A stretch of DNA of 64,000 bases, from NCBI RefSeq assembly GCF_023823125.1, contig NZ_CP090949.1:620001-684000 (forward strand), read 5' to 3'. Position 1 is the stretch's first letter. The number at the start of each line of letters is the position of its first letter. The position numbers and the translations under genes were made by a program. Of the stretch, positions 9,938 through 18,778 are shown piece by piece. This stretch comes from Erythrobacter aurantius. GTDB taxonomy: Bacteria > Pseudomonadota > Alphaproteobacteria > Sphingomonadales > Sphingomonadaceae. Below the pieces are notes generated by a model. That model had not been told where the DNA came from, did no database searches, and worked only from the letters and a program-made list of their open reading frames with translations.

Positions 9938-11119
9938 ATGTCACGTGACGCAGTCATCGTTTCCACCGCCCGTACCCCGATCGGTCGCGCATACAAGGGC
10001 GGCTTCAACGCCACGCCGGGCGCGACGCTTGGCTCATACTCGTTCAAGCCCGCTGTCGAGCGCGCCGGGATCGACCCGGCTGAAATCGACGACGTGGTGT
10101 GGGGCGCCGTGCTCACGCAGGGCACGCAGTCGGGCAATATCGCACGTCAGGTCGCATTGCGCGGCGGTGCGCCGGTCAGCGTGGCTGCACAGACCATCGA
10201 TCGCCAGTGCTCGTCCGGCCTGATGGCAATTGCCACCGCTGCCAAGCAGATCATCGTCGACAACATGGATATCGTAGTCGGCGGCGGCCAGGATTCGATC
10301 AGCCTCGTCCAAACTCCGGAAATGCGCGTCGCGCCCGACCGCTCGCTGATCGCGATGCACAAAGACGTGTACATGCCGATGCTCGGCACGGCCGAGACTG
10401 TGGCCAAGCGTTACAACGTCAGCCGCGAAGCGCAGGACGAATACGCTTACCAGTCGCAGATGCGCACTGCCGCAGCTCAGGCAGCGGGCAAGTTCGACGA
10501 CGAAATCGTGCCTGTTACCACCACGATGATGGTCAAGGACAAGGAAACCGGCGAAGTTTCCGAAGTCGAAACCACCATCACCAAGGACGAAGGCAACCGT
10601 CCTTCGACCACGCTCGAAGGCTTGCAGGCGCTTCAGCCGGTGATGGGTCCGGGCATGTGCATCACGGCGGGCAACGCCTCGCAGCTTTCGGACGGTTCGT
10701 CGGCCAGCGTGCTGATGGAAGCCAAGGTTGCCGAACAGAAAGGCCTTCAGCCGCTCGGCCGCTATGTCGGCATGGCCGTTGCCGGTACCGAGCCTGACGA
10801 AATGGGCATCGGCCCGGTCTTCGCCATCCCCAAGCTGCTCAAGCAGACCGGGCTCAAGATGGACGACATCGGCCTGTGGGAGCTGAACGAAGCCTTTGCG
10901 GTGCAGGTGCTCTATTGCCGTGACAAGCTGGGCATCGACAACGACATCCTCAACGTCAATGGCGGCTCGATCTCGATCGGCCACCCCTATGGCATGACCG
11001 GTGCACGCTGTACCGGCCACGCCCTGATCGAAGGCAAGCGCCGCGGTGCGAAATACGTCGTCGTCACCATGTGCGTCGGCGGCGGCATGGGCGCAGCGGG
11101 CCTGTTCGAGGTGTTTTGA
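9938..11119 (+). CDS. Acetyl-CoA acetyltransferase / thiolase
   Basis: A 393-residue thiolase that either condenses or cleaves acyl-CoA. The acyl-accepting cysteine is in [12 protein letters not shown] (about residue 90), the active-site His in [10 protein letters not shown] (about 349) and the second cysteine in [10 protein letters not shown] (about 379). Length and motif spacing are full. An AAAGGA site precedes the start, and the stop overlaps the next start by one base (TGATG). Biosynthetic versus degradative direction cannot be decided from sequence; the hydratase neighbour suggests beta-oxidation-like or PHA-linked use. Confidence 0.93.
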   Translation: MSRDAVIVSTARTPIGRAYKGGFNATPGATLGSYSFKPAVERAGIDPAEIDDVVWGAVLTQGTQSGNIARQVALRGGAPVSVAAQTIDRQCSSGLMAIATAAKQIIVDNMDIVVGGGQDSISLVQTPEMRVAPDRSLIAMHKDVYMPMLGTAETVAKRYNVSREAQDEYAYQSQMRTAAAQAAGKFDDEIVPVTTTMMVKDKETGEVSEVETTITKDEGNRPSTTLEGLQALQPVMGPGMCITAGNASQLSDGSSASVLMEAKVAEQKGLQPLGRYVGMAVAGTEPDEMGIGPVFAIPKLLKQTGLKMDDIGLWELNEAFAVQVLYCRDKLGIDNDILNVNGGSISIGHPYGMTGARCTGHALIEGKRRGAKYVVVTMCVGGGMGAAGLFEVF

Positions 11120-11706
11120 TGCGCCTCAAGCGTCCTCGGATCGAGCCGGTTGACCTCGACCGGCTCGACGAGACGCAGGCGGAGGCGCTCGCGCCTTTCA
11201 CCAAACCGGACAATCTGGTCGGCGGCGGCAAGGTGCTCAACATCTTCCGCACGCTGGTCCATGCGCCCAAGGCCCTGCGCGCCTTTCTGGGGTGGGGCGA
11301 TTACATCCTGTCGCGCCGCAATGCCCTGCCCGCGCGCGAGCGGGAGATGGTGATCCTGCGCACGGGCTGGAATTGCGGATCCGGCTACGAATTTGCCCAG
11401 CACAGGCGGATCGGAAAACTCTGTGGCCTTTCCGATGAGGATATCGTCCGGATCAAGACCGGTCCCGATGCCGAAGGCTGGAGCCCACTGGAAGCCGCCA
11501 TGCTGCGCGCCGCAGACGAGTTACATGCCGATCAGTTCGTCAGCCAGGCGAGTTGGGATGCGCTTGCAGATCTGGGCGACAAAGGCCGGATGGATCTGGT
11601 CTTTACCGTCGGACAGTACACACAGGTTTCGATGATGCTGAACAGCTTTGGCATCCAGCTTGAGGACGGCGACGAGCCAGACCCTGATCTTGACCTGACA
11701 AACTGA
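11119..11706 (+). CDS. Carboxymuconolactone decarboxylase (AhpD-like) family protein
   Basis: A 195-residue all-helical protein of the CMD/AhpD fold. The recognisable core is REREMVILRTGWNCGSGYEFAQHRRIG, with a Cys and a His in the place of the usual redox or active-site region (Cys-x7-His). The paired C-x-x-C of true AhpD is not present, so a peroxidase role is doubtful; many members are hydrolases or decarboxylases of lactones. It is translationally coupled to the thiolase by one base, so it probably acts on a product of the same acyl-CoA pathway. Substrate unknown. Confidence 0.8.
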   Translation: MRLKRPRIEPVDLDRLDETQAEALAPFTKPDNLVGGGKVLNIFRTLVHAPKALRAFLGWGDYILSRRNALPAREREMVILRTGWNCGSGYEFAQHRRIGKLCGLSDEDIVRIKTGPDAEGWSPLEAAMLRAADELHADQFVSQASWDALADLGDKGRMDLVFTVGQYTQVSMMLNSFGIQLEDGDEPDPDLDLTN

Positions 11707-11761
11707 CACCTTGCGCTGGTGCGGACAGGCGCGCATCCTTCTCTATCGGGAGAGGCAGCGC

Positions 11762-12364
11762 ATGGGCATCATGGAAATCATCGGGATCGCAGGCAGCGTC
11801 AGCCTCCTAGCAGGCTGGCGGCTGTATCTTTGCATTTTTGCCACCGGCCTCGCGATGCGGCTGGAGGCGCTGCCGGTGCCTGAACATCTCGCCAGTCTCG
11901 CCGTGCTGGCGAACCCCTGGGTGATGGGCATCGCGTTGATCGGCGCTCTGGCTGAATTCTTCGCCGATAAGGTCATCTGGCTCGACAGCGCGTGGGACGC
12001 GGTTCACACCTTTGTGCGGCCCGTGGGCGGCGCGCTGCTGGCGCTTGCCATCGTTGACCCGTCCGACCCCGCGACGCAGGTGGTCGCATTCCTGCTGGGC
12101 GGTGGAGCGAGCTTCCTCGCGCATGGCGGCAAGGCATCGGCGCGTGCCGTCGTCAACACCTCGCCCGAACCGGTCAGCAACATCGCCGCCTCCAGCGTAG
12201 AGGATATCGCCACCGTCGGTCTGTTGTGGCTCGCCTATGAATACCCGATGCTCGCCGCCGGGATAGCCGCGGTGCTGCTGTTGATCGCGATTGCGCTCCT
12301 GTGGCTTGCGCAGCGGATCTTGAAGCGATTGTTTTTCGGCAAAAAGCCAAAGGGGAACTCATAA
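11762..12364 (+). CDS. DUF4126-like inner-membrane protein
   Basis: A 200-residue protein with about four to five hydrophobic helices, for example GIAGSVSLLAGWRLYLCIFA, VMGIALIGALAEFFADKVIW and AAGIAAVLLLIAIALLWLAQ. The segment PWVMGIALIGALAEFFADKV(I)W-D-S-W is the hallmark of the DUF4126 family. Function is unknown. GGGAGAGG stands six bases before the ATG at 11762, which favours this start over the next methionine three codons on. Its TAA overlaps the agmatine deiminase start (TAATG), so the two are coupled. Confidence 0.8.
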   Translation: MGIMEIIGIAGSVSLLAGWRLYLCIFATGLAMRLEALPVPEHLASLAVLANPWVMGIALIGALAEFFADKVIWLDSAWDAVHTFVRPVGGALLALAIVDPSDPATQVVAFLLGGGASFLAHGGKASARAVVNTSPEPVSNIAASSVEDIATVGLLWLAYEYPMLAAGIAAVLLLIAIALLWLAQRILKRLFFGKKPKGNS

Positions 12365-13647
12365 TGGACCGACGTGATTTCCTCGCAAGTGCGACAGCCG
12401 CTTCGCTGGTTTCGGGCACCACGATTGCCCGGGCCGGGAGTTTTACCAGCCCAGAAGGCTATACATTCCCGCCGGAATGGCACGCTCACGAAGCCGTCTG
12501 GATCGGCTGGAACAATGGCCTGTTCGATGATGAAGGCCACGTCCGTCTGCGGCTGGACATGCTCGCGGCGCTCACGCCCTACATCCCCGTCATCGTCAAC
12601 GTCGAAGATGCAGACAGCAGTCGCCGCATCGGCGCGCTGATGGCCGAACGGAAGATCGATCCCGGCAGGGTCAGCTTCAACACGCAGGAAACGGTCGATG
12701 TGTGGGTGCGCGACACCGGGCCGCTGTTTGTTTCCAATGGCGAGCGGTTACAGATCGCCGCCTTCAAATGGGGCAATTACGGCTTCCCCTGGCCCTGGAG
12801 CAGTCCCGGCCAGATGGCACGCGGAAAGGCCCCCCGCCAGATCGCAGCCGCGCGTGAATACCGGCTGATCGAATCCGATGTTGTCGCCGAGGGAGGCGGG
12901 CTGGAGGTCAATTCCCGTTCGCTCGTCACCTATCGCGATGCCGCGTTGCACCGCAATCCGGGCAAGTCGCTGGCCGAGATCGAAAGTGAACTCAAACGGA
13001 TGTACGGCAAGGAGCAAGTTATCTGGCTTGATCGTGCACCGATCACGGATCGGGTGTTTGCCGGGCCCAAGGTCGCCAATTTCTTTGGTTGGGGTGCGAA
13101 CGGGCATGTCGATGAATATGTGCGCTTCGTCAGCGAAGACACGATCCTTGTCGGCGAGGTCAGCGAGGCAGAGCGTGATCGTGATCCTCTTATGCGGCTG
13201 GATCACGAAATCCTCACCGAGAACCGGCGCCAGCTAGAAGAAGCGCGCGATCCTGATGGTAAGCCCTTCAAGGTCATCCCGATGCCGGTGCCCGATGTCG
13301 GCCCGTTCCTGCGCCGCCGCAAGCTCACCCAAAGGGACTTCATGGCGGCCCCGACAGGTTTCGATGCACGTTCCGTCTATCGCGATTTCAAGATCGGTGA
13401 TGAGGTGATCGATGTGCCGGCGGTCAGTTACCTCAACTTTCTCGTCACCAACGGCGTGGTGGTGTCGGCAAGGTACGGCGGCGACGGCCTGCCCGATCAT
13501 CTGCGCGAGAGCGACGAACAATCCGCCGCGATCCTGAAACGGCTGTTCCCGGATCGGGAGATCGTCCAGATCAATCCGCTGGCGGCAAACTGGGATGGCG
13601 GAGGTGTGCACTGCCTGACACGGCAGCAACCCGCCGTGTCAGGCTGA
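12364..13647 (+). CDS. Agmatine deiminase family protein with Tat signal
   Basis: A 427-residue peptidyl-arginine/agmatine deiminase-type enzyme. Agmatine deiminase converts agmatine to N-carbamoylputrescine plus ammonia. Seen in sequence: VWVRDTGPLFV (about 120), EGGGLEVN (about 176), GHVDEYVRFV (about 245) and a C-terminal NWDGGGVHCLTRQQP with the catalytic Cys. The N-terminus MDRRDFLASATAASLVSG has a twin-arginine motif (RR-x-F-L) and Ala-rich h-region, so export to the periplasm by Tat is predicted, unlike the usual cytosolic enzyme. The mature part begins near SPEGYTFPPEW. It is the last gene of a coupled run and converges with the permease gene 14 bases away. Confidence 0.88.
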   Translation: MDRRDFLASATAASLVSGTTIARAGSFTSPEGYTFPPEWHAHEAVWIGWNNGLFDDEGHVRLRLDMLAALTPYIPVIVNVEDADSSRRIGALMAERKIDPGRVSFNTQETVDVWVRDTGPLFVSNGERLQIAAFKWGNYGFPWPWSSPGQMARGKAPRQIAAAREYRLIESDVVAEGGGLEVNSRSLVTYRDAALHRNPGKSLAEIESELKRMYGKEQVIWLDRAPITDRVFAGPKVANFFGWGANGHVDEYVRFVSEDTILVGEVSEAERDRDPLMRLDHEILTENRRQLEEARDPDGKPFKVIPMPVPDVGPFLRRRKLTQRDFMAAPTGFDARSVYRDFKIGDEVIDVPAVSYLNFLVTNGVVVSARYGGDGLPDHLRESDEQSAAILKRLFPDREIVQINPLAANWDGGGVHCLTRQQPAVSG

Positions 13648-13661
13648 CGCCCTCCTGTCGA

Positions 13662-15233
13662 TCAGCCCTTGGGCGGATCGATCGGAACCAGCGCCTCGTC
13701 ACCTTCGATATCGTCCACCACTTCGATGATACCCTTGCCCAGATGGCTGCGGCTGCGGCCATAGGCGAGGTAGATCGCGATGCCGATGGCGCTCCATACG
13801 GGCAGCACGATCATCGCATCGAGCGGCAGGTTCAGGAACAGGAAGATGCAGCCTGCAACGGCTGCGGGCGCGATCACCCAGACGCCTTGGACACGGAACG
13901 GCCGATGCACATCGGGGCGTTGCTTGCGCAGCACCAGCACCGCGATTGCGACCAGTGCGAAAGCGTACAGTGTGCCGGCATTCGCGATATCGGCAAGCTG
14001 TCCGACCGGCAGGAATGCCGCCGCCACAGCCACCGCTGCGCCGGTGATCATGGTGACGACATGCGGCGTATGCCATTTGGGGTGCACCTTGCTCAAAACC
14101 TCGGGCAACAGCCCGTCGCGGCTCATCACGAAGAAGATGCGTGTCTGCGCAAACAGCAGCACAAGGATCACCGAAGGCAGCGCGAGGAATGCGGCATAGC
14201 CCAGCGCATTGCCCACGCCCGACCAGCCGATCTGCCGCAGGACGTGCGCCAGCGCCTCGTCCGAGCACACCAGAGCCGAGGAATAGGCAGGCAGCGCGCA
14301 TTGGCGTGCCAGTTCTTCAGAGCCCGCAGGGAAGGGAATGCCGTCCGGCCCCATGATCGGCTGGCCGCCGATGGTGCCGATCGCGCCCGCTGCAACCGCG
14401 ATGTAGAACACGGTGCAAAACAGCAGCGATCCGACGAGGCCGATCGGCACGTTGCGCTGCGGATCCTTGGTTTCCTCCGCCGCGGTCGAAACCGCGTCGA
14501 ACCCGACATAGGCGAAGAAGATAGTCGCCGCCGCGCCGACTGCGCCCAGCCCGCTGCCCCAGCCGCCGAACACGCCCGCCGGAAGGAAGGGATTGAACTT
14601 GTCCGGATCGACTTGAGGCAGGGTAAGCGCGATGAAGATCGTCAACGCCGACACCTTGATTGCAACGAGCACCGCGTTGACCTTGGCGCTTTCGCTGGTG
14701 CCGATCATCAGCAGCCCTGTCACCAGCAGCGCGATCACCAGCGCGGGCAGGTTGATCAACCCGCCTTCGACCCCGCCCAGCGCCAACGGGCCACCGGAAA
14801 GCCATGCCGGAAGCGTTATCCCGAGCGTTTCGTTGAGGATCGTGCCGACGAAATAGCCCGACCAACCGACCGAAACCGCGCTTGCAGCGATCGCGTATTC
14901 GAGCACCAGCGCCCAGCCGACCGTCCAGGCCAGGAATTCGCCCATGGTCGCATAGGTGTAGGTATAGGCCGACCCCGATACCGGAATGGTGGACGCGATT
15001 TCGGCGTAACAAAGTGCGGCAACGATGCAGATCGCTCCGGCAATGGCAAAGGCGAGCATAAGGCCCGGCCCCGCCTTTTGCGCGCCTGCCGCTGTCAGAA
15101 CGAAGATGCCGGTGCCAATGATGCAGCCGATGCCGAACAGCATCAGTTGCAAGCCGCCCATTGTCCGTTTGAGCGACTTACGCTTCGCCGCGGCCAGAAT
15201 TGCATCGAGCGGCTTTACGCGATCGAGGATCAT
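13662..15233 (-). CDS. APC-family amino acid permease (cationic amino acid type)
   Basis: A 523-residue inner-membrane transporter with about 12 to 14 helices. The start MILDRVKPLDAILAAAKRKS is cytoplasmic and is followed by the first APC helix MLFGIGCIIGTGIFVLTAAG (GTGIF motif), then YAEIASTIPVSGSAYTYTYA and the VGFDAVSTAAEETKDPQRNVP loop, all typical of the CAT branch. Substrate is not fixed by sequence. It lies tail to tail with the agmatine deiminase; uptake of arginine-like amino acids and polyamine metabolism could be linked, but this is inference. Confidence 0.9.
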   Translation of the reverse strand: MILDRVKPLDAILAAAKRKSLKRTMGGLQLMLFGIGCIIGTGIFVLTAAGAQKAGPGLMLAFAIAGAICIVAALCYAEIASTIPVSGSAYTYTYATMGEFLAWTVGWALVLEYAIAASAVSVGWSGYFVGTILNETLGITLPAWLSGGPLALGGVEGGLINLPALVIALLVTGLLMIGTSESAKVNAVLVAIKVSALTIFIALTLPQVDPDKFNPFLPAGVFGGWGSGLGAVGAAATIFFAYVGFDAVSTAAEETKDPQRNVPIGLVGSLLFCTVFYIAVAAGAIGTIGGQPIMGPDGIPFPAGSEELARQCALPAYSSALVCSDEALAHVLRQIGWSGVGNALGYAAFLALPSVILVLLFAQTRIFFVMSRDGLLPEVLSKVHPKWHTPHVVTMITGAAVAVAAAFLPVGQLADIANAGTLYAFALVAIAVLVLRKQRPDVHRPFRVQGVWVIAPAAVAGCIFLFLNLPLDAMIVLPVWSAIGIAIYLAYGRSRSHLGKGIIEVVDDIEGDEALVPIDPPKG

Positions 15234-15368
15234 GTTCGGGAATACCCTGCGACCCGCAACTGCATAGGCGCGTCCAGCCAGTCGTCCGGCCGGCGAATAC
15301 CACCGGGAATCGCGCCGTGAAATAGGGAAAATCGAAGCGGCGCGAGTGGGGTGGGGAATTCAGCCCGC

Positions 15369-16604
15369 TCAATTGTGAGCGGCGATGAATTCCTCGACCA
15401 CCGGTGCGACGTTGTTGCGCCACTTGCTGCCGTTGAAGATGCCGTAATGCCCGGCGCCTTCAGCCATGTAGTACCGCTTCTTGTCTTCGGAGAGGCCACT
15501 TGCGAGCTTCAGCGCGGCCTTTGTCTGGCCAAGCCCCGAAATGTCGTCACGCTCGCCTTCGATCGCCAGCAAGGCGGTGTCGGTGATCTGGGTGAGGTCG
15601 ACGATCTCGCCCTTGTGACGGAATTCGCCGTTGGGGATCGAGTGCTTCTGGAACACTTCCTCGACGGTCTGGAGGTAGAATTCCGCCGTCATGTCGCACA
15701 CCGCGCGATATTCGTCGTAGAAATCCTTGGTCGCCTGCGCGCTTTCCTCGTCGCCCGCAGTCAGATGTTTGAACATCTCGTAATGGCTCATCATGTGGCT
15801 TTGCAGGTTCATGCTCATGAAGGCCGAAAGCTGCATGAAGCCGGGATAGACCCGCCGCCCGGCACCGCGATAGTTGATCGGCACGGTGGTGATAACGCTC
15901 TGGCGGAACCATTCGATCGGACGGTTCATCGCATGGTTGTTGACCGTGGTCGGGCTTTCGCGGGTGTCGATCGGCCCGCCCATCATCGTCAGCGTCAGTG
16001 GGGTCGCGGGCGAATTGTGCTGGTTCATCAGGGCGGTGGTGGCGAAAGCCGGGACGGAAGGCTGACACACCGCCAGCATATGCGGACGCTGGCCGGGCTT
16101 CACCTGCTCGATGTATTCGAGGAATTCGATCAAATAGTCGATGTAATCGTCGAGATCGAAGTTACCTTCGTGCAAGGGAACCGTCTTCGCATCGGCCCAG
16201 TCGGTAATGTAAACTTCGTATTTCTGCAGCATCCGCCGCACAGTGCCGCGCAGCAGGGTGGCGAAATGGCCGCTCATCGGGGCGACGATCAGCAGCTTGG
16301 GCCGGTCATCATCGACGCCATCAAGCCGGAACCGCTTGAGATCGCCGAACGGGCGATTCATCACAGTCGCTTCGATCACCGGGTAGATTTTGCCGTCAAC
16401 ATCCACTTCGGTGATGCCGAAAGCGGGCTTCGAATAGTAGGCCGTGGCGTGCGCGAACACGTCGAGCGCGTTGGCGGCGATCGGACCGATTCCGAGATAA
16501 CTCAGCGGATTGGCTGGATTTGCCAGCAGTTCCGATGTGATCGAGGCAACCGAGCTGACCGAATTCATCCAGCTGCGTTGCAGTTCGTAAGCCTGATAAA
16601 GCAT
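15369..16604 (-). CDS. phaZ: Intracellular polyhydroxybutyrate depolymerase
   Basis: A 411-residue protein of the intracellular PHA depolymerase family, which degrades stored polyhydroxyalkanoate granules. It shows LIVAPMSGHFATLLRGTV (about 105), the nucleophile segment MLAVCQPSVPAF (Cys about 180), TMMGGPIDTRESPT and the C-terminal GAGHYGIFNGSKWR. There is no signal peptide, consistent with a cytoplasmic granule enzyme. The start at 16604 (MLYQAYELQRSW) replaces a longer open frame that would run through the opposite-strand ABC transporter gene. About 93 bases upstream lies a perfect TGCA-rich palindrome that may bind the PHA repressor PhaR. Confidence 0.93.
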   Translation of the reverse strand: MLYQAYELQRSWMNSVSSVASITSELLANPANPLSYLGIGPIAANALDVFAHATAYYSKPAFGITEVDVDGKIYPVIEATVMNRPFGDLKRFRLDGVDDDRPKLLIVAPMSGHFATLLRGTVRRMLQKYEVYITDWADAKTVPLHEGNFDLDDYIDYLIEFLEYIEQVKPGQRPHMLAVCQPSVPAFATTALMNQHNSPATPLTLTMMGGPIDTRESPTTVNNHAMNRPIEWFRQSVITTVPINYRGAGRRVYPGFMQLSAFMSMNLQSHMMSHYEMFKHLTAGDEESAQATKDFYDEYRAVCDMTAEFYLQTVEEVFQKHSIPNGEFRHKGEIVDLTQITDTALLAIEGERDDISGLGQTKAALKLASGLSEDKKRYYMAEGAGHYGIFNGSKWRNNVAPVVEEFIAAHN

Positions 16605-16696
16605 AAGCGCCCGTCCGTTGTCTGGATCCGAGTGTGCGACGCGCGATCCCCCTACGCGGCGTGCGGATTGACGCCTAGATGGCCCTTCGCGCGCCG

Positions 16697-16711
16697 TTGT
16701 GCAATGCACAA
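16697..16711. promoter_or_regulatory. Perfect 15-bp palindrome, PhaR-like operator
   Basis: TTGTGCA-A-TGCACAA is an uninterrupted inverted repeat in the 180-base divergent region between phaZ and the ABC exporter. TGCA-rich palindromes of this kind are recognised by PhaR regulators of PHA granule genes in alphaproteobacteria. It is 93 bases from the phaZ start and 74 from the exporter start, so phaZ is the more likely target. Confidence 0.5.
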
Positions 16712-16784
16712 TTTTACCGAGAGGTCGGATGCGCTGGGCAAACAAGTGTTTTTTGCGCGTGAAATTTGCGTTCGGCGTGTCTAG

Positions 16785-18668
16785 ATGGGGCCGACTATGT
16801 CCGGGGCACCTACCCAAATCAGCGAAAGCGCAGACGAAAGCACCCTCGATCCGCTCGAGCAGGCGGGAGGCGAGGGAGCAGATGCTGCTGCGGAGGCGAA
16901 AAAGCCGCGCTCGCTCGCGCCGCTGCGGATGATTTTTCGCGAGGCCGCGAAGTATCCGACACAGGTGATGCTCGCGCTGATCGCGCTGACGATCACGGCG
17001 GCAGGCACTCTTGCCATTCCGGCGGCGATGCAACTGATTGTCGATCGGGGCTTCGGCGGCGGTTCGGCGGGCGTCGAAGGCGCAGGCGATATCGGACGCT
17101 GGTTCCGCTATCTGTTCGGGATCGTGCTGGTGATCGCATTCGGCACGGCTGCGCGGTTTTACTTCGTTAGCTGGATCGGCGAACGCGTTGTCGCCGATAT
17201 TCGTCGCAAGGTGCACCGAAATCTGATGCGGCTTTCGCCCGGGTTCTACGAGAAAAACAGCCCCAAGGAGATTTCCAGCCGGATGACGGCGGACACCGCG
17301 ATCATCGAAACGGTGGTCGGCACCACGGTTTCGGTGGCGCTGCGCAACATCTTCCTCGGCATCGGCGGGACGATCTACCTGTTCTGGCTGTTGCCGGGCC
17401 TTACGGTATGGCTCGCTGTCGGCATTCCCGGCGTGATCCTGCCTATCGTGTTCTTCGGACGCAAGATCAGGACCATCTCGCGCGACAGCCAGGATCGGAT
17501 CGCCGATGTCGGCGCGATGGTGACCGAAGTTCTGAGCGCGATGAAAGTGGTGCAGAGCTTTGGCCAGGAAGCGCGCGAGGCCGATCGTTTTGGCGACGCG
17601 GTGGAGCGTACGTTCGACACCGCGCGTCGCCGCATAGTGCTGCGTTCGATAATGACGGCGGTGATCATCCTCGCGATCTTCGGGTCCATCGTGCTGCTGC
17701 TGTGGCGCGGGGCCGAGGGCGTCGCTGCCGGCGAGATTACCGGCGGCACGATCCTGTCCTTCATTGTTGGCGCGATGATCGTGGCGGGGGCGTTCGGTGC
17801 GCTCACCGAAGTCTATGGCGAATTGCTGCGCGGGGCAGGGGCCGCAAGCCGCCTTGCCGAATTGCTTGAGGCAAAGCCCGCTATCGCTGCGCCCGAACGA
17901 CCAGAGGCGCTGCCTGTGCCGGCGCGTGGCAGCCTCTCGTTCCGCAATGTCACCTTCCGTTATCCGGCGCGCCCGGAAACTCCGGCGCTCAAGGATTTCA
18001 GCCTCGAAATCGAGCCGGGCGAGACCGTCGCCATTGTCGGCCCCTCGGGTGCGGGCAAATCGACGATCTTTCAGCTGGTCGAGCGGTTCTACGATCCGCA
18101 AGTGGGCACGATCCGGCTCGACGGGGTGCCGCTGACCAAGGCTGACCCGGCGGACATCCGCGAGCGGCTGGCTCTGGTGCCGCAGGACGGTGTGCTGTTC
18201 AGCGCCAACGCCCGCGACAATCTGCGCTATGGCAAGTGGGATGCGAGCGACGAGGAAATCTGGGAAGCGGCCCGCGCCGCCAATGCTGAAACCTTCCTGA
18301 AGGCGTTGCCGCAGGGGCTCGACACCTATCTGGGTGAGGGCGGCACGCAATTGTCGGGCGGCCAGCAACAGCGCGTCGCGATTGCCCGTGCGCTGCTACG
18401 CGATGCGCCGATCCTGCTGCTGGACGAAGCGACGAGCGCGCTCGACGCCGAAAGCGAACAACTGGTGCAGCAGGCATTGGAAGTGCTGATGAAGGATCGC
18501 ACCACGCTGGTAATCGCGCACAGACTTGCGACGGTGCGTGCGGCGGACCGGATCATCGTGCTTGAAGATGGCGAAGTGGTTGAACAGGGCACCCATGCGC
18601 AATTGAGCGCGGCGGGCGGTCTGTATGCGCGACTGGCCTCGCTCCAGTTCGCCGCGGAAGCGGCCTGA
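16785..18668 (+). CDS. ABC exporter, fused permease and ATPase (MsbA-like)
   Basis: A 627-residue half-transporter that would work as a homodimer in the inner membrane. Residues 1-55 are an acidic, Ala/Glu-rich tail; about 65-340 is the six-helix transmembrane domain; about 375-620 is the nucleotide-binding domain with Walker A GPSGAGKST, Q-loop VPQDGVLF, signature LSGGQQQR and Walker B ILLLDEATSALD, then the H-loop VIAHRLATV. Type is lipid/drug exporter; substrate unknown. A second methionine four codons in (16797) could be the true start, as no clear ribosome site stands before either. Confidence 0.93.
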   Translation: MGPTMSGAPTQISESADESTLDPLEQAGGEGADAAAEAKKPRSLAPLRMIFREAAKYPTQVMLALIALTITAAGTLAIPAAMQLIVDRGFGGGSAGVEGAGDIGRWFRYLFGIVLVIAFGTAARFYFVSWIGERVVADIRRKVHRNLMRLSPGFYEKNSPKEISSRMTADTAIIETVVGTTVSVALRNIFLGIGGTIYLFWLLPGLTVWLAVGIPGVILPIVFFGRKIRTISRDSQDRIADVGAMVTEVLSAMKVVQSFGQEAREADRFGDAVERTFDTARRRIVLRSIMTAVIILAIFGSIVLLLWRGAEGVAAGEITGGTILSFIVGAMIVAGAFGALTEVYGELLRGAGAASRLAELLEAKPAIAAPERPEALPVPARGSLSFRNVTFRYPARPETPALKDFSLEIEPGETVAIVGPSGAGKSTIFQLVERFYDPQVGTIRLDGVPLTKADPADIRERLALVPQDGVLFSANARDNLRYGKWDASDEEIWEAARAANAETFLKALPQGLDTYLGEGGTQLSGGQQQRVAIARALLRDAPILLLDEATSALDAESEQLVQQALEVLMKDRTTLVIAHRLATVRAADRIIVLEDGEVVEQGTHAQLSAAGGLYARLASLQFAAEAA

Positions 18669-18778
18669 GGCACCCCTTTCGACGAACCGCGTCACTTGAG
18701 CGACAAGCGGCAACCTTGCGCGCGCGCAGGCGTTACATCACGACTGCAATCAAAGTCTTTCAAACGGGGACCGCACAT

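Noticed and set aside
16605..18368. Upstream extension of the phaZ reading frame to a 999-residue protein
   Set aside because: The added part is antisense to the ABC exporter, which has all Walker motifs; the family length (about 410) fits the 16604 start.
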